Source of the DNA: Rubrivivax sp.
Lineage (GTDB): Bacteria > Pseudomonadota > Gammaproteobacteria > Burkholderiales > Burkholderiaceae_C
Direction of reading: 5' to 3'
NCBI GenBank assembly: GCA_027487905.1
Contig: JAIYCR010000081.1
Location: 19,584-83,583 of the forward strand
Length of the DNA: 64,000 nucleotides
Each line of letters begins with the position of its first letter. Within the stretch, counting starts at the first letter, position 1. Shown here piece by piece: positions 1 to 6,911 of this stretch. The notes beneath the pieces are model-generated. The model did no database searches and was not told the DNA's origin. It saw nothing but the letters and a program-made list of their open reading frames with translations. The position numbers and the translations under genes were made by a program.

Positions 1-41
1 TCGGCTACCAGATCAAGCGACAGAAAGCGAGCACGCCATGA
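1..41 (+). CDS. C-terminal end of an unidentified upstream gene (partial)
   Basis: The third forward frame is open from the left edge and ends at a TGA at 39-41, giving the tail GYQIKRQKASTP. The stop overlaps the ATG of the next gene as ATGA, the usual sign of translational coupling. Only twelve residues are visible, so no function can be given. The overlap suggests it is cotranscribed with the SDR oxidoreductase that follows. Confidence 0.35.
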   Translation, partial: GYQIKRQKASTP

Positions 42-961
42 AGAGCTTCCAGGGCCGCACGGCGGTGATCACGGGCGCGGCGTCGGGCTTCGGCCTGGAG
101 GCCTGCCGCATCGCCGCGCGCGAGGGCATGAACGTGGTGATGGCCGACGTGCAGGCCGACGCCCTGGAGGTGGCCGCCGCGGAGATCCGATCGCTCGCGC
201 AGGCCCAGGGTGCAGGCGTCGTCGCGCAGCAGGTGGACGTGCGGCATGGCGCGCAGGTGCAGGCGCTTCGGGACGCCACGGTGGACGCCTTCGGGGCACC
301 CCATCTGGTGTTCAACAACGCGGGGGTCGGCGCCGGCGGCTTGATCTGGGAGCACAGCGAAAAGGACTGGGAATGGGTGGTCGGCGTCAACCTGATGGGC
401 GTGGCCCACGGCGTGCGCCTGTTCACCCCGCTGATGCTGGAGGCCGCCGCACGGGACCCGGGCTATGAAGGCCACATCGTCAACACCGCCAGCATGGCCG
501 GCCTGCTGAACGCGCCGAACATGGGGGTCTACAACGTCACCAAGCATGCGGTGGTGAGCCTGTCGGAGACGCTGCACCAGGACCTCAGCCTGGTGACCGA
601 GCAGGTGCGGGCGTCGGTGCTCTGTCCCTTCTTCGTGCCCACCGGCATCCACCGCAGCCACCGCAACCGGCCCAGCGAGCTGCGCGAGGCGGCGGTCAAG
701 CCCACCCGCAGCCAGCTCATCGCGCAGGCGATGAGCGACAAGGCGGTGACCGGCGGCAAGGTGACGGCAGCCGAGGTGTCGAAAGCCGTGTTCGATGCGG
801 TGCGCGAGGGGCGCTTCTACATCTACAGCCATCCCAAGGCGCTGGCCTCGGTGCAGGTGCGGCTGGAGGACGTGATGCTCGGGCGCAACCCGACCGACCC
901 CTTCGCGGGCAAGCCCGACATCGGCGCCGAGCTGCGCCGTGCCCTGCGTGACGCCGGCTGA
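38..961 (+). CDS. SDR family NAD(P)-dependent oxidoreductase
   Basis: This is a 307-residue classical short-chain dehydrogenase/reductase, a soluble Rossmann-fold enzyme. The cofactor loop TGAASGFG lies near residues 11-18 and the NNAGVG motif near residue 90. The catalytic set is Ser152 (TASMAG), Tyr165 and Lys169 (YNVTK). The family oxidises alcohols or reduces ketones with NAD(P)(H); the substrate cannot be read from sequence. The C-terminal tail of about 80 residues beyond the core resembles SDRs from acyl-CoA or steroid catabolic loci, but that is only an impression. The ATG overlaps the stop of the preceding gene, and its own 3' end overlaps the methyltransferase by 23 bp, so the three are probably one operon. 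Confidence 0.9.
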   Translation: MKSFQGRTAVITGAASGFGLEACRIAAREGMNVVMADVQADALEVAAAEIRSLAQAQGAGVVAQQVDVRHGAQVQALRDATVDAFGAPHLVFNNAGVGAGGLIWEHSEKDWEWVVGVNLMGVAHGVRLFTPLMLEAAARDPGYEGHIVNTASMAGLLNAPNMGVYNVTKHAVVSLSETLHQDLSLVTEQVRASVLCPFFVPTGIHRSHRNRPSELREAAVKPTRSQLIAQAMSDKAVTGGKVTAAEVSKAVFDAVREGRFYIYSHPKALASVQVRLEDVMLGRNPTDPFAGKPDIGAELRRALRDAG

Positions 962-1460
962 TCAGCCAGCCCAGCCCCGCGAACCGGCCCGCCTGGGCTC
1001 GGCCGAGCGAGTCGCCGGGCTGGTGCTGGTGGGCCTGCAGTTCGGCCTGATGGCCGCCCTGGCTGGCATGGCCGGCCTGAGCCGCCCCGAGCATCCGGTG
1101 GGCCTGACGGCCTGGGTGCTGCTGGCTGCGTCCATGGTGATGGGCCTGGCGGCGCTGCAGGCCAACCGACCCGGCAACTTCAACATCCGGCCCCAGCCGC
1201 ATCCGCAGGGGCGGCTGGTCACCCACGGCATCTACCGCTGGGTGCGGCATCCGATGTACGCCGCGGTGCTGCTGGCCGCGACGGCGGCTGCGGCCTCGGC
1301 GGCAGAAGGCCTTCGGCTGGTCGCCTGGGCCGCGGTGCTCGCGCTGCTGGCGGTGCTGACGGTGAAGTCGATGCTCGAAGAGCGCTGGCTGGCCGAACGG
1401 CACGAGGGCTATCTGGCCTACGCACAGCGGACACGCCGGTTCTTCCCCGGCCGCTTCTGA
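939..1460 (+). CDS. ICMT-like isoprenylcysteine/phospholipid methyltransferase family membrane protein
   Basis: A 173-residue integral membrane protein. It has about four hydrophobic segments and the family signature HGIYRWVRHPMY (about residues 92-103). The acidic tail EERWLAERHEGYLAYAQRTR ends in FFPGRF. These are hallmarks of the isoprenylcysteine carboxyl methyltransferase/phospholipid methyltransferase superfamily, which uses S-adenosylmethionine at the membrane surface. The bacterial substrate is unknown. The start is a GTG at 939 inside the end of the SDR gene; no good alternative preserves the first membrane segment. Tight overlap implies cotranscription with the SDR. Confidence 0.8.
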   Translation: MPCVTPADQPAQPREPARLGSAERVAGLVLVGLQFGLMAALAGMAGLSRPEHPVGLTAWVLLAASMVMGLAALQANRPGNFNIRPQPHPQGRLVTHGIYRWVRHPMYAAVLLAATAAAASAAEGLRLVAWAAVLALLAVLTVKSMLEERWLAERHEGYLAYAQRTRRFFPGRF

Positions 1461-1473
1461 AGGCCGCCGGCCT

Positions 1474-2388
1474 TCAGCTGGGCAGGAAACCTTCCACCGA
1501 CAGGTAGCGCTCGCCGGTGTCGTAGTTGAAGCCGAGCACCACGGCGTCGGCCGCCAGCTCGGGCAGCTTCTGCGCGATGGCCGCCAGCGTGGCGCCGCTG
1601 GAGATGCCCACGAGCAGGCCCTCCTCGCGGGCGCTGCGGCGGGCCATCTCGCGCGCGGCTTCGGCTTCGACCTGGACCACGCCGTCCAGCAGCGCGGTGT
1701 CCAGGTTGCCCGGCACGAAGCCCGCGCCTATGCCCTGGATGGGGTGCGGCGACGGTGCCCCGCCGCTGATCACCGGACTGGCCGCAGGCTCCACCGCATA
1801 GACCTTCAGGCGCGGCCAACGGGCCTTGAGCACGCGGGCGCAGCCGGTCAAGTGGCCACCCGTGCCCACGCCGGTGATGATGGCGTCCACGCCGTCGGGG
1901 AAGTCCGCAGCGATTTCCTCGGCGGTGGTGCGCACGTGGACCTCGACGTTGGCCGGGTTGTCGAACTGCTGCGGCATCCAGGCGCCCGGCGTCGCGGCCA
2001 CCAGTTCCTGGGCGCGCGCGATGGCCGCCTTCATGCCGCCCGCGCGCGGGGTGAGCTCGAAGCGCGCACCGTAGGCCTGCATCAGCCGGCGGCGCTCGAT
2101 GCTCATGCTGTCGGGCATCACCAGCACCAGCGCATAGCCCTTGACGGCGGCCACCATGGCCAGCCCGATGCCGGTGTTGCCCGAGGTGGGCTCCACGATG
2201 GTGCCGCCCGGCCGCAGGCGCCCATCGGCCTCGGCCGCCTCGACCATGGCCAGCGCGATGCGGTCCTTGACCGATCCGCCCGGGTTCGCGCGCTCGGACT
2301 TCACCCACACCTCGCGGCCGGGGAACAGTCGCTGCAGGCGGATGTGCGGCGTGCGACCGATGGTGTCGAGGACGGAATGGGCTTTCAT
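1474..2388 (-). CDS. cysK: Cysteine synthase A (O-acetylserine sulfhydrylase)
   Basis: PLP-dependent enzyme converting O-acetylserine and sulfide to cysteine and acetate in the cytoplasm. From the ATG at 2388 the protein has 304 residues, normal for CysK/CysM. The PLP lysine lies in NPGGSVKDR (Lys41), the substrate loop is [11 protein letters not shown] (about residues 68-78), and the phosphate-binding loop is [10 protein letters not shown]. The segment [12 protein letters not shown] favours CysK over CysM. The frame stays open 60 codons further upstream, but that extension is Pro/Cys-rich and unlike the family, so the later ATG was chosen. It lies 28 bp downstream of the TerB-like gene and may be cotranscribed with it. 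Confidence 0.93.
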   Translation of the reverse strand: MKAHSVLDTIGRTPHIRLQRLFPGREVWVKSERANPGGSVKDRIALAMVEAAEADGRLRPGGTIVEPTSGNTGIGLAMVAAVKGYALVLVMPDSMSIERRRLMQAYGARFELTPRAGGMKAAIARAQELVAATPGAWMPQQFDNPANVEVHVRTTAEEIAADFPDGVDAIITGVGTGGHLTGCARVLKARWPRLKVYAVEPAASPVISGGAPSPHPIQGIGAGFVPGNLDTALLDGVVQVEAEAAREMARRSAREEGLLVGISSGATLAAIAQKLPELAADAVVLGFNYDTGERYLSVEGFLPS

Positions 2389-2416
2389 GCGGGGCTCCGG
2401 AGAAGGGCGGCAGGGT

Positions 2417-2911
2417 TCAGGAAGACGCGCCGGGGGGCAGACTGGACAGCGCCGCGGCGCTGCCATCGCGTGCCCGCATCTTGGCGTGGATGTAGGCGCC
2501 GTGGGGCACGTGCAGCAAGTCGGCCACCCGCCAGAGGATGTGCTGTTCGTGCGAGGCAAGGTGGCCATCGGCGAAAGCCACCTGCCACATCGCCTCGACC
2601 ACGGCGATCTTCTCCTCGGGCGACAGGCGTTCGTTCAGCGCCGAGGTGAAGGCATGCAGGTCATGGGCGCCGCGGGCGCGGACCTGCGCGAGTTCAAGCA
2701 GACGGGCGCCTTCGTCCTCGGTGAGTTCGAAGCGCTGCCGCAGCGTGTGCAGCACCATCTGGCGCTCCTCGTCGGTGAGGCTCGCGTCGGCGCACATCAC
2801 TTCCACCAGCAGGACGCCGGTGGCCAGTTGCAGTTCGTGGGGGGTTCGGGCCTGCCCGGGGGGCGGGGCGGCGGTAAGCGAATCGAAGAGGTCGCGCAGG
2901 GTCTTGAGCAT
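2417..2911 (-). CDS. TerB-like tellurite-resistance family protein
   Basis: A 164-residue, mostly helical protein with an acidic TerB-type core. The segments [22 protein letters not shown] and [19 protein letters not shown] each carry acidic residues spaced as in TerB metal-binding helices, and [16 protein letters not shown] closes the domain. TerB proteins are cytoplasmic or membrane-associated and are thought to bind divalent metal; the physiological role of stand-alone proteobacterial versions is not established. The last 20 residues are low-complexity. It precedes cysK on the same strand with a short gap. Confidence 0.82.
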   Translation of the reverse strand: MLKTLRDLFDSLTAAPPPGQARTPHELQLATGVLLVEVMCADASLTDEERQMVLHTLRQRFELTEDEGARLLELAQVRARGAHDLHAFTSALNERLSPEEKIAVVEAMWQVAFADGHLASHEQHILWRVADLLHVPHGAYIHAKMRARDGSAAALSSLPPGASS

Positions 2912-2963
2912 GCCGCAAGCCTAGCGCAGCGGCCGCGGCGAAGGCCGCTTCGGCGGCGGAGGG

Positions 2964-3296
2964 TCAGCCGCAGACCTGGTGCCGGTGGTCGATCCACCAG
3001 CGGGCCGATGCCTCTTCGCGGATGCGCTCGGCAAGGTCGAGCCTCAGGCGGCGCAGCGCCCGTGCACGGATGAGCATCGCTGCGGCGACTTCACTGGCCG
3101 ATCCGCTGAGCGCGGGCAAGCCGGAGTCTTCCGCGCGGGAGGGCAGGGTCGCAGGGGCTGCCGAAGAAACCGCAGCTGCCTGGCAGGCCGCGTCGGCCAG
3201 CTGCGCAGCCCGCAGTTGCGTGGCGGCGTGCGACACGGCGGAAAGAGAGCTCGTTTCGGCAAGGGCAGCGAAGGCGGGCATGGTCGGCGGGGACAT
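2964..3296 (-). CDS. Small hypothetical protein
   Basis: A 110-residue open frame in the same direction as its neighbours, 52 bp upstream of the TerB-like gene. The N-terminal two thirds are Ala/Ser-rich. The C-terminal third is charged, with an amphipathic look and several aromatic or histidine residues at the very end (ARWWIDHRHQV). No family is recognised and no signal peptide or membrane segment is clear. An opposing frame covers much of the same DNA, so this is a probable rather than certain gene. Confidence 0.45.
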   Translation of the reverse strand: MSPPTMPAFAALAETSSLSAVSHAATQLRAAQLADAACQAAAVSSAAPATLPSRAEDSGLPALSGSASEVAAAMLIRARALRRLRLDLAERIREEASARWWIDHRHQVCG

Positions 3297-3503
3297 CGGG
3301 TCGGGGGCCGCAGGGCCGGCAAAGGCCGGTTCGGCGGAACAGGGGACCCCTGCTTAACCCGGCGGCGGCAAGTGCGGTTGACACGCCCGGTTCACCACCG
3401 AGATGATCAATCGGTAAGTAGATGTTACACAGACCGGGATGGACCGGCTTGGGCGGGATGGCCCGGGCTTCCCCCTCAAGGTTCGGTCCGCTTCGCACAC
3501 GGC

Positions 3504-4685
3504 TCAGGACGGCAGGAAGTCCACTGGCCAGGTCACGATCAGCGTGTCCACTTCCTTCGCGCCGAAATCGAACTGACGAATCCGGGCGAGGAGCTTCTGT
3601 TCGAGCTCGGCCGAACGGAGCTCGCTGGATTCCAGGCGAAGGTCGCTCACCTGGCCGGACGGGGCGATCGTCAACCGCAGCACCACCTTGCCCTGAAGCC
3701 CAGGGTCATCCCGCAGCGCGCGGTTGTAGAGCGCGTAGATGGCGCCCTTGTTGCGCTCGAAGACGAGCTTGACGTCCTCGATGGACCTGGAGGCCTTGCC
3801 GCTGGCGCCGCGCTGCACGGCAGCACCGGGCGCGCGGCCTGCACCCGCACCGCCGCCCGACCCGCTCCCCGCCCCGGCGCCTTCGCCCCGGCCCGCCGCA
3901 GAGCCACCGCCACCGGGACCGCCTCCGCCGCCGCCGCCGGCCACGCCTTCGACCAGCGTGGTGGCGCGGCCGGCCAGGCCGCCCCCGCCGCTGTCGCGGC
4001 TGTAGGCCGCCACCGCAATGCCGCCGCTGCCCCCCGCGGACGCGCGGGCCACCAGGTTGCGGGCGGGCAGGCCGGCTTCGGTTCCGACGCCCACACCCGT
4101 CCCGGCACTGCTGCCCACCCCCGGACCGGGCTTGATGTCCTGCTGCAGCTGTACCGCCAGCGGCGCGCCGCGAAGCTCAGCCAGCTGCTCCTTCATGGCC
4201 AGCAGACCGACCCCCGAGGCCTGCCGCCGCGCGGCATCGGCCTCGCCGGGCGCACGCCCCTCCACCGGCTGTCGCGCTTCGGGCGCGGTGGCTTGGCGCG
4301 GGGCCGGGTTCGCCGGGCGATCGGGCCGCTCGGCACCGACCGGCCGCGGGTCGGCGCGCACGGGGGCCGGGGCGGCGGCGCCGGCAGGCACCGGGGTCGG
4401 CAGCGCCGGGGCGGCGGTCGGCCTCTGGGGTGGCGCCGGCGGCAGCAGCACGCGGGCGACGCTGCGGTCCGCTGCGGGACTTGCAACGGGCTGAACCGGC
4501 TCCATCGGACGGGGCCACAGCAGCAGGGCCACGCAGACCGCCGCGCTGAGGGCCAGCACGGTGTGCAGGATGCGCTGGAAGCGGCGCTGATCGTCCGGGG
4601 CCGGGGCCCAGGGCATCGTGCGCGCGCGGAAGGAGACGCTCCAGAGGGACGACCGGCCAGGCGCCGGCAGATGGGCGGCGGTCAT
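3504..4685 (-). CDS. AgmX/PglI C-terminal domain protein (TonB/GltJ-like transducer)
   Basis: A 393-residue protein built like a TonB-type transducer. It has a short cytoplasmic N-terminus, one membrane helix (about residues 36-56, ILHTVLALSAAVCVALLLW), a long Pro/Ala- then Gly-rich periplasmic linker, and a folded C-terminal domain (about 295-393) starting SIEDVKLVFERNKGAIYALY. That domain matches the AgmX/PglI C-terminal family known from Myxococcus gliding proteins and related transducers. It probably couples the ExbB/ExbD motor encoded just upstream to outer-membrane or periplasmic partners. The start overlaps the preceding exbD by 4 bp (ATGA). It is the last gene of the minus-strand set running from apbE. 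Confidence 0.82.
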   Translation of the reverse strand: MTAAHLPAPGRSSLWSVSFRARTMPWAPAPDDQRRFQRILHTVLALSAAVCVALLLWPRPMEPVQPVASPAADRSVARVLLPPAPPQRPTAAPALPTPVPAGAAAPAPVRADPRPVGAERPDRPANPAPRQATAPEARQPVEGRAPGEADAARRQASGVGLLAMKEQLAELRGAPLAVQLQQDIKPGPGVGSSAGTGVGVGTEAGLPARNLVARASAGGSGGIAVAAYSRDSGGGGLAGRATTLVEGVAGGGGGGGPGGGGSAAGRGEGAGAGSGSGGGAGAGRAPGAAVQRGASGKASRSIEDVKLVFERNKGAIYALYNRALRDDPGLQGKVVLRLTIAPSGQVSDLRLESSELRSAELEQKLLARIRQFDFGAKEVDTLIVTWPVDFLPS

Positions 4686-5191
4686 GACAGGGCCTTGCGC
4701 TGCACCGCGAAGGACAGCTCGCCGAACTGCGCCGCGGCGGCCGTGGCCATGACCTTGCGCAGCAGCGAATACGGAACCGCCTGGTCGGCCATCAGCGTGA
4801 CGCCGGGGCCCGCCGGCTCGGCCGATCCTTCCTGTGCGGATGCTGCGGCGGGCGCCGGGCGCAGGCGGTCCAGCTCGGCCTTGAGTGCGGCGATGACCTC
4901 GCCGTCGGTGGACAGCGCCTCGTCGGTGCCGGCCACGCGCCGCCCCTGGACGGTGATCTCGGTGGCGCTGACGCCGATCACGATGGTCTCGCGGGGCTCG
5001 GACTGCGACACCGACGGCGGCAGGCGCACATCACGCGGCGTCTGCAGCAGCTCGATGCCCGAGGCGCTGGTGAGCAGGAAGAAGATCAGGATGGTGAAGA
5101 TGTCGATCAAGGCCACCAGGTTCATGTCCAGGGACGACTGGTTTCGGGCCTTCCGGGCCGCGCGGCGCGCCAGTGGGGTGGCCGCGCTCAT
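4682..5191 (-). CDS. ExbD/TolR family motor protein with intact aspartate
   Basis: A 169-residue ExbD/TolR-type inner-membrane protein. It has a basic cytoplasmic N-terminus, one transmembrane helix (about 25-45), and a periplasmic domain. The helix contains Asp30 in ALIDIFTILIFFLL, the position of the proton-carrying aspartate of ExbD. The periplasmic domain has a low-complexity insert PAPAAASAQEG and ends with the family-like segment VPYSLLRKVMATAAAAQF. It should form the rotor/peptidoglycan side of a proton-driven ExbB-ExbD motor. It overlaps the upstream exbD paralogue (4 bp) and the downstream AgmX-like gene (4 bp). Confidence 0.87.
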   Translation of the reverse strand: MSAATPLARRAARKARNQSSLDMNLVALIDIFTILIFFLLTSASGIELLQTPRDVRLPPSVSQSEPRETIVIGVSATEITVQGRRVAGTDEALSTDGEVIAALKAELDRLRPAPAAASAQEGSAEPAGPGVTLMADQAVPYSLLRKVMATAAAAQFGELSFAVQRKALS

Positions 5192-5730
5192 GCGCCCGGC
5201 CCCTTGCGCGCTGCCGCCGTGGGCGTTGCGAGCGCGCGCGGGGCATCGCCCACGACGATCATCGGGAACAGCGGCAGATGCCGCACCTGCGGACCTTCGA
5301 CCACGATCTGCTCGCGCACCGCGTCCATCACCGCCACCAGCCTTTCATACGGGGTCTCGGGCTGCGCCAGCACCGTCGCGCTCTGCTGTGCCGGGTACTT
5401 CTGCTTGATGGCCTGCACCAGCCGGGCGAGTGCGTCGGTGTCCGGCCGGCCCTGGGCGTCGGAGGGAATGCGCTGGATGAGCCCGCCGATGCGGTCGCCG
5501 ACCTCCAGCGCGTCGGCGCGGATCACCACCTCGAGCTGCAGCGTGGCCACCTGCAGCCGCTCGACGGCGGGAGAGACGGCCGCCGTGGGCAGGCTCAGGT
5601 CCACAACCGACAGCCGGGTGAAGACGGCCGTGGACAGCAGGAAGGGAACCAGCACCACGATGAGGTTGATGAAAGCCGTGACCTCCAGGTGGGCCACGTC
5701 CTTCTTGAGTCGGCGCACGCGCATGGCCAT
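5188..5730 (-). CDS. ExbD/TolR family protein lacking the conserved aspartate
   Basis: A 180-residue ExbD/TolR homologue with one transmembrane helix (about residues 17-38) and a periplasmic domain ending in the typical PYERLVAVMDAVRE segment. In the helix the sequence reads VTAFINLIVVLVPFLL. Aligned by eye with ExbD (VTPFIDVMLVLLI), the proton-binding Asp is replaced by Asn22. The neighbouring paralogue keeps Asp, so the pair may form a mixed dimer with a single protonatable site. One ExbB-type plus two ExbD-type genes is the same composition as the AglRQS motor of Myxococcus. It starts 3 bp after the ExbB gene ends. Confidence 0.87.
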   Translation of the reverse strand: MAMRVRRLKKDVAHLEVTAFINLIVVLVPFLLSTAVFTRLSVVDLSLPTAAVSPAVERLQVATLQLEVVIRADALEVGDRIGGLIQRIPSDAQGRPDTDALARLVQAIKQKYPAQQSATVLAQPETPYERLVAVMDAVREQIVVEGPQVRHLPLFPMIVVGDAPRALATPTAAARKGPGA

Positions 5731-5733
5731 GCC

Positions 5734-6411
5734 TCAGCGTGCGGCGGACGCTTGCACCGGCGGCACCGGCTGCTGCTCGCTTCTCAGCCGGTGCACCTGG
5801 TTCAGGAAGCTGATCTTCGCGGCCTCCAGGCCGTCGACGATCTCGCCGGTCCGGGCCTGCAGGAAGGCGTGGATGAGCAGGAAGGGGATGGCCACCATCA
5901 GTGCGAAGGCGGTGTTGTTCATCGCGATGGAGATGGACGCGGACAGCATCTCGGCCTTCTGGGCGGGGTTCACTGCGGCCACGGCGGTGAAGCCCTTGAT
6001 CAGCCCGATCACCGTGCCCAGCAGCCCCACCAGCGTGATGACGTTGGCGAAGGTGGCGATGTAGTGGGTGCGCTTTTCCAGGCGCGGCACGATCTCCATC
6101 ATCCCTTCCTCCATCGCGGCATCCACGTCCTCGCGTCGCCCCGGGCTCTGCAGCCGCTCCAGCCCGTGCGAGACGATGCGCGCGACGGCCGCATCCGAGG
6201 CGCTGGTCAGGCCGCGCGCCTCCTTTAGGCGACCGCCCTGCAGCAGCGGCAGCAGCTGCCGCCACACCCGCGCGTTCTCGCTGCGGGCGCGCGACAGCAC
6301 GACGAAGCGTTCGATGGCGATGGCCAGGCCCAGGGCCATGATGAAGACGCTGGCGTAGATGAAGTAGCCGGAGTCCTGGAAGAACTTGACGACGGTTTCG
6401 AGGGCGGACAT
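5734..6411 (-). CDS. MotA/TolQ/ExbB proton channel family protein
   Basis: A 225-residue inner-membrane protein with the three-helix TolQ/ExbB layout. TM1 lies near residues 15-35 (YASVFIMALGLAIAIERF), a large cytoplasmic loop carries EDVDAAMEEGM, TM2 lies near residues 125-150 (GLLGTVIGLIKGF), and TM3 near residues 165-190 (NTAFALMVAIPFLLIHAFL). It provides the pentameric channel around the two ExbD helices and uses the proton motive force. The ATG at 6411 gives the standard N-terminus; the frame is open far upstream but that part is Pro/Arg-rich noise. It lies between the small exported protein and the exbD pair, in the same direction. Confidence 0.9.
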   Translation of the reverse strand: MSALETVVKFFQDSGYFIYASVFIMALGLAIAIERFVVLSRARSENARVWRQLLPLLQGGRLKEARGLTSASDAAVARIVSHGLERLQSPGRREDVDAAMEEGMMEIVPRLEKRTHYIATFANVITLVGLLGTVIGLIKGFTAVAAVNPAQKAEMLSASISIAMNNTAFALMVAIPFLLIHAFLQARTGEIVDGLEAAKISFLNQVHRLRSEQQPVPPVQASAAR

Positions 6412-6491
6412 GCGGGGGCTCCTGAAAGGCGCTGGGCGGGGTGAGGCGGGGAAGGGGAAGGAGGGGGAAGGGCGGAAAGGCGCAGAGGGCT

Positions 6492-6911
6492 TCAAGGCGA
6501 GGCAGGGCGCCGGGCCTGCGTCGGGGCCTGCCCCTGGGCTGCCGAGGCGGTGCGGGTCTGCGCCTCGTAGCTCAGATGCCGGCGGAAGACGTCGCGGTCC
6601 ACGGGGGCCAGCGCCTCGTCGAGCAGGCTTGCGTTTGGACGGCCTGCGAGGTCGCCGGGCAGCGGCTTGCGCCAGGGCACGATGGTCAGCACCTTGGGCA
6701 GTTCGCGGTTGCCCAGGATCTGGGTGCGCTCGAGCTCGGCGCGGTCCTGCGCGATCGCGGGCGGGGCGAGGCCAGGGCCGAGGACGAGTAGGAGGCCGAG
6801 GAGGATGGGCGCAGTCCGCTCGGGCGTCCTGATGGCGCTGCGTCCGCGGCACAGCCATCGCCCGGGCAGCCGGGTGCAAGCCTGGACGGCTGGAGTCGAT
6901 GCAGGTTTCAT
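6492..6911 (-). CDS. Small exported protein of unknown function
   Basis: A 139-residue protein with a basic N-terminus and a hydrophobic stretch (about 33-52) followed by an Ala-X-Ala site (PPAIAQ), so probably secreted to the periplasm. The mature part of about 85 residues begins DRAELERTQILGNRELPKVL and ends in a Thr/Ala/Gln-rich tail. No family is recognised. Its ATG overlaps the stop of the large TPR lipoprotein by 4 bp, and it is followed after 80 bp by the ExbB gene. It is probably an accessory part of the motor assembly; the context is the only evidence. Confidence 0.65.
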   Translation of the reverse strand: MKPASTPAVQACTRLPGRWLCRGRSAIRTPERTAPILLGLLLVLGPGLAPPAIAQDRAELERTQILGNRELPKVLTIVPWRKPLPGDLAGRPNASLLDEALAPVDRDVFRRHLSYEAQTRTASAAQGQAPTQARRPASP

